NCBI GenBank assembly: GCA_017503735.1
Contig: JAFVSN010000049.1
Coordinates: forward strand, 104,058 to 168,057
DNA length: 64,000 nt
From: Lachnospiraceae bacterium
GTDB lineage: Bacteria > Bacillota > Clostridia > Lachnospirales > Lachnospiraceae
Direction: 5' to 3'
The position numbers and the translations under genes were made by a program. Shown here one piece after another: positions 9,859 through 17,652 of this stretch (the stretch's first letter is position 1; the number at the start of each line of letters is the position of its first letter). The notes under the pieces were generated by a model. That model was not told the DNA's origin. It saw only the letters and a program-made list of their open reading frames with translations, and did not search any database.

Positions 9859-11301
9859 ATGGATGATGAGAAGTGTATCATAGAAGGAAAGAAAGTAGCG
9901 TTTCTTACACTCGGCTGTAAGGTGAATGCTTATGAAACCGAAGGAATGCGGGAATTGTTTCTAAAAGCGGGAGCAACAGAAACCGATTTTGATAAAGAAG
10001 CGGATATTTATGTGGTAAATACCTGCTCCGTGACCAATATGGCGGACCGGAAATCAAGACAGATGTTGCACCGGGCAAAGAAAAAGAACCCGGAAGCTTT
10101 GATTGTGGCAGTGGGCTGTTATGCCCAGGCGGCGGGGGAACGTCTTTCCGAACAGGAAGGAATCGACCTGGTGGTAGGAAATAACCGGAAAGCAAAGATT
10201 GTGGAATTAGTCGCTACGATGCTTACCAAAAAGGAAATCAATCGCTGTGCATTACCGGATATCGGGAAAGAAAATCAGTACGAGGAATTACCGATTGAAA
10301 CCGTAACGGAACGTACAAGAGCCTATATAAAAATCGAAGACGGTTGTAATCAGTTTTGCAGCTATTGTATTATTCCTTACGTGAGAGGAAGAGTACGTTC
10401 CAGAGGGAAGCTGGAGATATTAAATGAAATTGCCCGGTTGGCGAAAGAAGGTTATAAAGAAGTGGTTTTAACCGGAATTCATCTTTCTTCTTACGGATTG
10501 GAAAAGAAAAAAGGAGGGGAACAGAATCAGACGGAGGAAATCGTTTCGGAATTTGATGTGACATTAACCGGTGCAAAGAAGGAGGAAGAGACCGTGCTTC
10601 CGCTTCTTGCTCTTTTACGGGAAGTGCAAAATGTCGAGGGAATTGAACGAATCCGTCTCGGATCGCTGGAACCACGGATTATGACCGAAGCATTCGTACG
10701 GGAACTGGCATCGTTGTCCAAGGTATGTCCTCACTTCCATTTGTCTTTGCAAAGCGGTTGTGATGCGACCTTAAAACGTATGAACCGGAAATATACTACC
10801 GCAGAATATATGGGAGCGGTGGAAAATCTGTGTCGTTATTTCCGAAATCCCGCAATTACTACCGACATTATCGTAGGGTTTCCGGGAGAAACCGATGAGG
10901 AGTTCCGGGATTCCCTGCAATTTGCAAGGGATGCGGCATTTTCGCAGATTCACATTTTTAAATATTCCAGACGCCGGGGAACTGTGGCAGACCGGATGGA
11001 CGGACAGATTCCGGAACCGGTCAAAGCGGAGCGAAGCGATGCAATGGAACAGGTAGAGAAAAAATTACGGACGGCTTACATGGAAGCGTGGTTTGGCGAA
11101 AAAGAAGAAGTGCTTTTGGAAGAGGCGGTAGTTTTGCCGGCGGATAATAAACGTTATATGGTAGGGCATACCACCCGTTATGTGAAGGTATATGTGCCGG
11201 ACGTGGGTGGTGAATTACGAGAAAACGAGACGGTTTCGGTAATTGTATCAGACTGTCTTTGTTCTGATGGTGTCCTGGCTGAAATAAGCAGAGAGTCTTA
11301 G
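9859..11301 (+). CDS. mtaB: tRNA t6A37 methylthiotransferase MtaB
   Basis: A 480-residue radical SAM methylthiotransferase that converts t6A37 to ms2t6A37 in tRNA. N-terminal UPF0004 domain with TLGCKVNAYETEGM; radical SAM cysteines C163, C167 and C170 in CNQFCSYC; C-terminal TRAM domain (~residues 410-480). TLGCKVN points to MtaB rather than MiaB. Start at ATG 9859 after AGAGGAG; upstream in-frame codons have no ribosome site. Oddity: residues ~214-246 form a charged, low-complexity insertion (Lys/Glu/Gln-rich) between radical SAM core elements. Confidence 0.93.
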   Translation: MDDEKCIIEGKKVAFLTLGCKVNAYETEGMRELFLKAGATETDFDKEADIYVVNTCSVTNMADRKSRQMLHRAKKKNPEALIVAVGCYAQAAGERLSEQEGIDLVVGNNRKAKIVELVATMLTKKEINRCALPDIGKENQYEELPIETVTERTRAYIKIEDGCNQFCSYCIIPYVRGRVRSRGKLEILNEIARLAKEGYKEVVLTGIHLSSYGLEKKKGGEQNQTEEIVSEFDVTLTGAKKEEETVLPLLALLREVQNVEGIERIRLGSLEPRIMTEAFVRELASLSKVCPHFHLSLQSGCDATLKRMNRKYTTAEYMGAVENLCRYFRNPAITTDIIVGFPGETDEEFRDSLQFARDAAFSQIHIFKYSRRRGTVADRMDGQIPEPVKAERSDAMEQVEKKLRTAYMEAWFGEKEEVLLEEAVVLPADNKRYMVGHTTRYVKVYVPDVGGELRENETVSVIVSDCLCSDGVLAEISRES

Positions 11302-11424
11302 AACGAATGAAGATGTCCTTTAAAAATATATGGAAAAGGATTGAATTTTTTCCAAAAATATATTATGATGAATAATAATGGGACAGATTGCGGCAATGAT
11401 TATTACGGAGGAGCGTGTAGACCT

Positions 11425-11682
11425 ATGCAGGAAACGAATCACACACAGTTTTTTAAAGTGGAAAAAAATGTTGCACCGGATGTGCGGGAGATTTTGGCTA
11501 CGGTACATCGTGCGTTGACAGAGCAGGGCTACAACCCGGTAAATCAGATTGTCGGATATATTATGTCGGGAGATCCTACCTACATTACCAGCCATGAGAA
11601 TGCAAGAAGCTTAATCATGAAGGTAGAACGGGATGAAATTATTGAAGAACTTTTGCGCAATTTTATCAAATACGAATTATAG
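11425..11682 (+). CDS. IreB-family regulatory phosphoprotein (UPF0297)
   Basis: An 85-residue protein with the family hallmarks TQFFKVEKN near the start, VHRALTEQGYNPVNQIVGYI and SGDPTYITSHENARSLI. In Enterococcus IreB is a substrate of the IreK Ser/Thr kinase and affects cephalosporin resistance; in most clostridia its role is unknown. ATG 11425 is chosen because GGAGGAG (11407-11413) precedes it; the frame is open further upstream (to 11341) but without a ribosome site. First gene of the conserved ireB-ruvX-DUF1292 group (Bacillus yrzL-yrrK-yrzB). Confidence 0.9.
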   Translation: MQETNHTQFFKVEKNVAPDVREILATVHRALTEQGYNPVNQIVGYIMSGDPTYITSHENARSLIMKVERDEIIEELLRNFIKYEL

Positions 11683-11712
11683 GATTCGCAGAAAGTAACG
11701 CGAGGTGGAAGT

Positions 11713-12153
11713 ATGCGGATTATGGGTTTGGATTTTGGTGCGGCGACGGTAGGAGTGGCAATCAGTGATGCACTTTTGCTTACGGCACAAGGGATAGAGA
11801 CCATTCGGAGAGAACAGGAATTACAACTCCGTAAGACTTATCGGAGAATCGAAGAATTGGTACAGGAGTACGAAGTGGAACGGATTGTTGTGGGATATCC
11901 GAAACATTTAAACAATTCCGTGGGGGAACGAGCAAAAAAAGCCGAAGAATTTGCGGATGCATTAAGAAGAAGAACGGGACTGACCGTAGAGTTACAGGAT
12001 GAGCGTTTGACAACCGTGGAAGCGCATCGGATTTTAGATGCAGGGAATGCGGGACTTGAGAAAAAAAGAGAAGTTGTGGATAAACTGGCAGCAGTATTGA
12101 TTTTACAAAGTTATTTGGACCGGATGAATTATAAAGTCGGAGAGGAAGTTTAA
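11713..12153 (+). CDS. ruvX: RuvX/YqgF-family nuclease (pre-16S rRNA / Holliday junction)
   Basis: A 146-residue RNase H-like protein: [15 protein letters not shown] near the start, [16 protein letters not shown], the acidic [13 protein letters not shown] and the C-terminal [16 protein letters not shown]. The family is linked to 16S rRNA 5'-end processing and Holliday junction resolution. The stop codon is immediately followed by the ATG of the next gene, so translation is coupled. Confidence 0.94.
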   Translation: MRIMGLDFGAATVGVAISDALLLTAQGIETIRREQELQLRKTYRRIEELVQEYEVERIVVGYPKHLNNSVGERAKKAEEFADALRRRTGLTVELQDERLTTVEAHRILDAGNAGLEKKREVVDKLAAVLILQSYLDRMNYKVGEEV

Positions 12154-12426
12154 ATGGAAAGAAATCAGGATATCATTACCTTTACAACAGAAGATGGAGA
12201 TGAAGTGAAGTTTCATGTAATCGAGGAGACTCGGATTAACGGAAGAGACTATCTTTTAGTGTTGGACGATATCGAAGACGAGGAACAGGAAGCATTGATT
12301 TTAAAGGATGTTTCCGCAGATGGGGAGTCCGAGGCAGTATATGAAATTGTTGAGGATGAGAAAGAATTAAAGGCAGTAGCGGATTTATTCAGCGAGCTTT
12401 TGGAAGATACGGAATTTGTATTCTAA
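12154..12426 (+). CDS. DUF1292 family protein (YrzB-like)
   Basis: A 90-residue acidic protein; ITFTTEDGDEVKFHVIEE and the C-terminal Glu/Asp-rich ends are typical of DUF1292. Function unknown. Translationally coupled to ruvX (no bases between stop and start), which is the usual family context. A T-run follows the stop but I see no stable hairpin before it. Confidence 0.85.
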   Translation: MERNQDIITFTTEDGDEVKFHVIEETRINGRDYLLVLDDIEDEEQEALILKDVSADGESEAVYEIVEDEKELKAVADLFSELLEDTEFVF

Positions 12427-12737
12427 ATTTGTAGTTTGTAGTGAATTTTTTTTTTGAAACAGGGAATTATTTAGTAAGAAATAGATGCATTGTGAAACAG
12501 GAGTGAATCAGTTTGTGTCCAAGTCGGATACATGACCTTTGGCCCCGGGCGTTTTTTGTGTATAAAAATGGCGGTGTCGAAGTTGTCATGTATTTGTGTA
12601 AGAAGATTACAGAGGCAGAACGTGCGTGATATGTAGACTGGAAAATAGTGCTGGCAACCGCATTCGGCGCGAGAGTCCGTAAGGCGGACTCTTTGTTATA
12701 CTTTGTTTTGCGATGCACCGAATATGGAGGTGCAATT
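12427..12737 (+). other. Leader/intergenic stretch before RNase J with a hairpin repeat
   Basis: No gene is supported here. A dispersed hairpin repeat occupies 12666-12697 (8-bp stem AGAGTCCG/CGGACTCT, flanked by GGCGCG and TTTGTT), with a near copy at 28155-28187. It lies about 40 bases before the RNase J start, so it is probably in its 5' leader. Confidence 0.5.
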
Positions 12738-14468
12738 TTGAGAAGAAGAGGAGTCAGAGCGGCAGTAGCTGCGATGGAAGAAGAACAGTTTATTGTGGAA
12801 GAGCAGGTGGCAAAACCGAAGCTTCGTATTATTCCGCTTGGCGGGTTAGAGCAAATCGGCATGAATATAACCGCTTACGAATACGAGGATAGTATTATTA
12901 TTGTAGACTGCGGTTTGGCATTCCCGGAAGATGATATGCTGGGAATCGATTTGGTTATTCCGGATATTACCTATCTGAAGGATAACATTGATAAGGTAAA
13001 AGGCTTTTTGATTACCCATGGTCACGAGGACCACATCGGTGCATTACCGTATGTTTTAAAGGAAATCAATGTACCGGTATATGCAACGAAACTGACGGTG
13101 GGTGTCATTGATAACAAGCTGAAAGAACATGGGTTATTAAAAACCACAAAGCGTAAAGTGATTAAGTATGGGCAGTCCGTGAATTTGGGTGCATTCCGTA
13201 TCGAATTTATCCGTGTGAATCACAGCATTGCGGACGCGGCGGCATTGGCGATTTTTACTCCGGTGGGAACCATTGTGCATACCGGTGATTTCAAGGTGGA
13301 TTACACGCCGATGTTTTCCGATTCCATTGATCTGCAGCGTTTTGCGGAGTTGGGAAAGAAGGGTGTGTTGGCATTGTTGGCCGACTCTACAAACGTAGAG
13401 CGCCCGGGCTTTACCATGTCGGAGCGTATGGTGGCAAAGACCTTTGACACGATTTTTGCGGAAAACATGAATCATCGTCTGATTGTGGCAACCTTTGCTT
13501 CCAATGTAGACCGTGTACAGCAGATTATCTATACAGCAGAAAAATACGATCGTAAGGTTGTGATTGAGGGCCGCAGTATGGTCAACATTATTTCTACAGC
13601 GGCGGAGCTGGGATATATCAATATTCCGGACAATATCATGATTGATATCGAGCAGATTAAGAATTATCCGGACGAAAAACTGGTACTCATTACTACGGGG
13701 AGCCAGGGGGAGGCCATGGCGGCGTTGTCCCGTATGGCAAATTCCACCCATAAAAAGGTGTCCATTGTGCCGGGGGATGCGGTCATTTTAAGTTCCCATC
13801 CGATTCCGGGAAATGAAAAGCAGGTTTCTAAAATTATTAATGAGCTCACCAGAAAGGGAGCCAGAGTGATTACGCAGGACACTCATGTTTCCGGTCATGC
13901 CTGCCAGGAGGAAATCAAGTTAATTTATGCCCTTACAAAGCCGAAGTACGCGATTCCGTTACACGGAGAGTATCATCATCGTGTGACCCACGGTCAGTTG
14001 GCACAGAGCATGGGTGTGGAGAAGGACAATGTGTTTATCCTTTCTTCCGGAGATGTGTTGGAACTTGACGGTGAATGCGGCAGTGTGGTGGATAAGGTAG
14101 AAGCCCAGGGGATTTTTGTAGATGGTCTCGGTGTGGGTGATGTAGGAAATATTGTACTTCGAGATCGTCAGCATTTGTCCGAAAACGGATTGATTATTAT
14201 TGTGCTTACTTTGCAGAAGTATACCAATGAAGTTCTGGCGGGACCGGATATTGTGTCCAGAGGTTTTGTTTATGTGAGAGAATCGGAGAATCTGCTGGAT
14301 GAAGCTAGAGAAGTGGTGATGGATGCACTTGACCGGTGCATGATGAAAAATGTATCCGATTGGGGTAAAATTAAAAATGCCATGAAGGATTCTTTGAGCG
14401 AATATCTTTGGAAAAAAATGAAGCGTAACCCGATGATTCTTCCGATTATTATGGAGGTAGATGCATAA
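12738..14468 (+). CDS. Ribonuclease J
   Basis: A 576-residue metallo-beta-lactamase/beta-CASP ribonuclease with 5'-3' exo- and endonuclease activity in mRNA decay. LGGLEQIGMN at the start of the catalytic domain, the metal motif HGHEDHIG (H94), the beta-CASP segments TTGSQGE and PLHGEYHH, and the C-terminal dimerisation domain. I place the start at TTG 12738, 5 bases after GGAGGTG (12726-12732); this gives a short basic N-terminus (RRRGVRAAV). ATG 12774 is the alternative. Two bases separate it from the next gene. Which paralogue (J1 or J2) cannot be told. Confidence 0.93.
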   Translation: MRRRGVRAAVAAMEEEQFIVEEQVAKPKLRIIPLGGLEQIGMNITAYEYEDSIIIVDCGLAFPEDDMLGIDLVIPDITYLKDNIDKVKGFLITHGHEDHIGALPYVLKEINVPVYATKLTVGVIDNKLKEHGLLKTTKRKVIKYGQSVNLGAFRIEFIRVNHSIADAAALAIFTPVGTIVHTGDFKVDYTPMFSDSIDLQRFAELGKKGVLALLADSTNVERPGFTMSERMVAKTFDTIFAENMNHRLIVATFASNVDRVQQIIYTAEKYDRKVVIEGRSMVNIISTAAELGYINIPDNIMIDIEQIKNYPDEKLVLITTGSQGEAMAALSRMANSTHKKVSIVPGDAVILSSHPIPGNEKQVSKIINELTRKGARVITQDTHVSGHACQEEIKLIYALTKPKYAIPLHGEYHHRVTHGQLAQSMGVEKDNVFILSSGDVLELDGECGSVVDKVEAQGIFVDGLGVGDVGNIVLRDRQHLSENGLIIIVLTLQKYTNEVLAGPDIVSRGFVYVRESENLLDEAREVVMDALDRCMMKNVSDWGKIKNAMKDSLSEYLWKKMKRNPMILPIIMEVDA

Positions 14469-14470
14469 TT

Positions 14471-14875
14471 ATGGCGAGACAGTCACAACAAACGAAAGCG
14501 GCACTTGATATTTTAGGCTATTTTCTCGGAATATTACTAAATTTAGTGTTTTATGCCGTTGTTGCATTCGGTATTTATTTTGTTGCAACAAATGTATATG
14601 AATATTCGTATCAGGTGTTTGGGGATCGTGTATGTGAGGCGGCGCCGGGACGTGACGTAGAGATTCATATTGAAGAAGGTGAGTCCACCATGGACATCGC
14701 GGAAAAGCTTTATATGAATAAACTTGTGGTGAATAAAACAACCTTTTATTTAAAGGTACAGTTATTTGAATACAAAATTATGCAGGGAACCTTTTTACTG
14801 AATACATCCATGACCTATGATGAGATACTGGATGTGATAACGGATTTATCGAATGCACTGCCGGAGGGAACGTAA
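14471..14875 (+). CDS. Short MltG/YceG-like membrane protein
   Basis: A 134-residue protein with one transmembrane helix (residues ~20-40) and an outside domain resembling the N-terminal, LysM-like part of the endolytic transglycosylase MltG (EIHIEEGESTMDIAEKLYMNKLV). The catalytic half of MltG (~200 residues) is absent, so cleavage of nascent glycan strands is not expected. It occupies the place of yrrL (mltG) in the Bacillus cluster, and its TAA shares a base with the next ATG (ATGA-like coupling). Whether it is a decayed MltG or a regulator is open. Confidence 0.75.
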   Translation: MARQSQQTKAALDILGYFLGILLNLVFYAVVAFGIYFVATNVYEYSYQVFGDRVCEAAPGRDVEIHIEEGESTMDIAEKLYMNKLVVNKTTFYLKVQLFEYKIMQGTFLLNTSMTYDEILDVITDLSNALPEGT

Positions 14876-15540
14876 TGATTGTGAGCGAACGATTGTCAGA
14901 GTATATTAAGGCATTGGAATGTGATTTGCCGGAATACCTGGATGAATTGGAACAAAGAGCACTTGCGGATGAAGTACCGATTATCAGAAAGGAAGCGCAG
15001 TCTTTACTGCGTTTCCTTTTGTGCTTATTAAGACCGAAAAAGATTTTGGAAGTAGGTTGTGCGGTCGGGTTTTCTTCGGCATTTATGAGTGAGTATATGC
15101 CGGAGGACTGCACCATTACCACCATTGAAAAAGTCGAGATGCGGATTAAGGAAGCAAAGAAGAATTTGGCAGCCATTCCGAAGGCCGATAAGGTGACCCT
15201 TCTTTGCGGGGATGCCAATGAGGTATTAAAGGAACTGGCAGAAAAAGGGGAGTCGTATCCGTTTATTTTTATGGATGCGGCAAAGGGGCAGTATATGAAC
15301 TTTCTTCCGTATTTGATGCGGTTGTTGCCGGAGGGGGGGATCCTTATTACGGATAATGTATTGCAGGAAGGAACAATCGTGGAGTCAAAATATACGATTC
15401 CGCGACGGGAACGTACCATTCACATGCGAATGAGGGAATATGTTTACACCCTAAAGCATATGGAGGAACTGGAAACGGTGGTACTTCCGGTAGGGGACGG
15501 CGTGACCTTAAGTGTAAAGAAGAAAATGCCGGAGAAGTAG
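14875..15540 (+). CDS. O-methyltransferase, TrmR/YrrM type (tRNA 5-hydroxyuridine methylase)
   Basis: A 221-residue class I methyltransferase: SAM motif ILEVGCAVGFSSAFM, DAAKGQY and ITDNVLQEGTI. In Bacillus the homologue YrrM (TrmR) methylates 5-hydroxyuridine at position 34 of tRNA to 5-methoxyuridine. Assignment to tRNA rather than catechol-type substrates rests on position: it precedes the peptidase U32 gene whose family makes the hydroxyuridine. Overlaps the preceding gene by one base. Confidence 0.85.
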   Translation: MIVSERLSEYIKALECDLPEYLDELEQRALADEVPIIRKEAQSLLRFLLCLLRPKKILEVGCAVGFSSAFMSEYMPEDCTITTIEKVEMRIKEAKKNLAAIPKADKVTLLCGDANEVLKELAEKGESYPFIFMDAAKGQYMNFLPYLMRLLPEGGILITDNVLQEGTIVESKYTIPRRERTIHMRMREYVYTLKHMEELETVVLPVGDGVTLSVKKKMPEK

Positions 15541-15603
15541 CGTGCGGTAACACCACACGGAGACAGCCGGACGGACACAATAAATCAGAAAGCAGGAGAT
15601 AAT

Positions 15604-16842
15604 ATGAGCCAAAGAAAGAAACCGGAGCTTTTGCTTCCGGCGGGAAGCCTTGAAGTATTAAAAATAGCGGTAAAATACGGTGCCGATGCGGTATATATCG
15701 GAGGAGAGATGTATGGACTCCGTGCAAAAGCACATAATTTTTCCAAAGAAGACATGATAGAAGGGATTGCCTATGCGCATGCCCATGGAGTAAAGGTATA
15801 TGTAACGGCAAATATTACAGCCCATAACCGTGACTTAAAAGGGGTAGAGGAATATTTTACGGAGCTAAAAGAGGTGGCTCCGGATGCCCTTATTATTTCC
15901 GATCCGGGAGTGTTTGAAATTGCGAGGGAGATTTTGCCGGACACGGAACTTCATATCAGTACCCAGGCAAATAACGTGAATTATCGTACCTACCGGTTCT
16001 GGCACCGTCTCGGAGCAAAACGCGTGGTGTCTGCAAGAGAACTTTCCATGGACGAGCTTTCCGAACTCCGCCGTAATATTCCGGAGGATTTGGAAATCGA
16101 GACGTTTATTCACGGAGCTATGTGCATCTCCTATTCCGGAAGATGCCTTCTCAGCAATTATTTTACGGGACGGGATGCAAACTTGGGAGCGTGCACCCAT
16201 CCTTGTCGTTGGAAGTATTATATTATGGAGGAAAGCCGTCCGGGAGAATATCTGCCGGTGTTTGAAAACGAGCGGGGAACCTATATTTTTAATTCCAAGG
16301 ATTTGTGTATGATTGAGCACATTCCGGAGCTTATAGCAGCCGGAATTGATAGTTTTAAAATCGAGGGTCGTATGAAGACGGCACTTTATGTTGCCACGGT
16401 GGCACGAACCTATCGTCAGGCAATTGATGATTTTTTTGAAAGTGAAGAAACGTATAGAGAACGTCTGCCGTATTACAGGGAGGAGATTTCCAAGTGTACG
16501 TACCGCAGTTATACCACCGGATTTTTCTTCGGAGCACCGGGAAGTGATGCCCAGGTATATGAGAATAATGATTACAATAAGGAATATACCTATCTCGGTT
16601 TTCCGGTGGAGGTGACAGAGGACGGACGCCTTTATATGGAGCAACGGAATAAATTTTATGTGGGAGATACGGTTGAAGTAATGCGGTTTAACGGGGAAAG
16701 TTGTTATGCCAAAGTGTTAGCCATTACGGATACGGAAGGAAATGCCATGGAGAGCTGTCCGCATCCGCAACAGATGCTCTATGTAACGTTGGATTGTAAG
16801 GCAGAACCGCTTACAATAATGAGAATGAAAAACGAATCGTAA
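15604..16842 (+). CDS. Peptidase U32 family protein, TrhP/YrrO type (tRNA U34 hydroxylation)
   Basis: A 412-residue U32 protein. ELLLPAGSLEVLKIAVKYGADAVYIGG at the N-terminus starts the TIM-barrel; the signature is ELHISTQANNVNYRT, and the cysteines in GAMCISYSGRCLLS and GACTHPCRW fit an iron-sulfur site. Despite the name, characterised members act in prephenate-dependent hydroxylation of tRNA U34 (TrhP) or rRNA C2501 (RlhA). Placement after the TrmR-like gene favours the tRNA role. Bacillus has two genes (yrrN and yrrO) here; only one is present in this window. Confidence 0.88.
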   Translation: MSQRKKPELLLPAGSLEVLKIAVKYGADAVYIGGEMYGLRAKAHNFSKEDMIEGIAYAHAHGVKVYVTANITAHNRDLKGVEEYFTELKEVAPDALIISDPGVFEIAREILPDTELHISTQANNVNYRTYRFWHRLGAKRVVSARELSMDELSELRRNIPEDLEIETFIHGAMCISYSGRCLLSNYFTGRDANLGACTHPCRWKYYIMEESRPGEYLPVFENERGTYIFNSKDLCMIEHIPELIAAGIDSFKIEGRMKTALYVATVARTYRQAIDDFFESEETYRERLPYYREEISKCTYRSYTTGFFFGAPGSDAQVYENNDYNKEYTYLGFPVEVTEDGRLYMEQRNKFYVGDTVEVMRFNGESCYAKVLAITDTEGNAMESCPHPQQMLYVTLDCKAEPLTIMRMKNES

Positions 16843-16961
16843 GAGAGGGCGTTTTTGGAATAGGAGACTTTTTGCACCAAATGAGAAAAGTTTGGAGGGC
16901 GACAGGCACGGGTCATGTTTTGACATCATAGGCTGTTAGAAAGAACGGTCGGAGGCATGGC

Positions 16962-17615
16962 GTGTTATCTTTTCCGAAACCGCTTGATGCAAAAGAAGAA
17001 GAGTCTTTATTCGCAGAATTTCGTGCGGGGGATAAAAAAGCACGGGATGTGTTGATTGAGCATAATCTTCGTTTGGTGGCGCATATCGTGAAAAAGTATA
17101 CGCAGCCGGAGAAAGATTGCGAAGATTTGATTTCTATCGGTACGGTGGGGTTGATTAAAGCAGTGGATTCCTTTGACGGTTCCAAAGGGATTCGTCTCGG
17201 AACTTATGCGGCCAGATGTATTGAGAATGAACTGCTGATGTTTTTCAGAGCAGGGAAGAAAACAGCAAAAGAGGTCTATCTCTATGACCCTATCGGAACA
17301 GATAAAGAGGGAAATGCAATCAATTTATTGGAAGTGATTGTGGCGGAGGAAGAAGATTATACCGAGCAATTTGAACGAAAAGAGAAACTGGCGGTGTTAC
17401 CACAGTTACTTAAGAATCATTTGGAGGAACGCGAACGGGAAATCATTTCACTTCGTTACGGAATCAGCGGCGGAAGGGAGTTGACCCAAAGGGAAATTGC
17501 GGACCGCCTTGCCATCAGCAGAAGTTATGTGTCCCGTATAGAAAAAAAAGCACTTCGGAAGCTGCGGGAAGAATATGAGAAAATGGAATCCGAAAAAGGG
17601 AAGGCGGAGTTCTGA
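16962..17615 (+). CDS. sigK: Mother-cell sporulation sigma factor SigK
   Basis: A 217-residue sigma-70 factor. LIEHNLRLVAHIVKKY, LISIGTVGLIKAVDSF, TYAARCIENELLM and YDPIGTDKEGN match SigK rather than SigE; region 4 ends with ISRSYVSRIEKKAL. Start is GTG 16962, 6 bases after GGAGG. It begins at SFPKPL, so the ~20-residue membrane-anchoring pro-sequence of Bacillus pro-SigK is missing: the upstream frame reaches a TAG at 16929 without another start. The gene is whole, not split by a skin element. It directs late mother-cell genes for spore coat and cortex. Confidence 0.93.
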   Translation: MLSFPKPLDAKEEESLFAEFRAGDKKARDVLIEHNLRLVAHIVKKYTQPEKDCEDLISIGTVGLIKAVDSFDGSKGIRLGTYAARCIENELLMFFRAGKKTAKEVYLYDPIGTDKEGNAINLLEVIVAEEEDYTEQFERKEKLAVLPQLLKNHLEEREREIISLRYGISGGRELTQREIADRLAISRSYVSRIEKKALRKLREEYEKMESEKGKAEF

Positions 17616-17652
17616 CCGTAATGCAGAGGTACAAAAGGAAAAGGAGGTTACT

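Noticed and set aside
14471-14875. MltG-like gene as a frameshifted full-length mltG
   Set aside because: The stop is directly coupled to the next start and the following sequence encodes the O-methyltransferase, so there is no displaced catalytic half.
16912-16940. SigE/SigK-type promoter upstream of sigK (GTCATGTTT and CATAGGCTG)
   Set aside because: The spacing between the two words is far too short for a sigma-E promoter and the match is partial.
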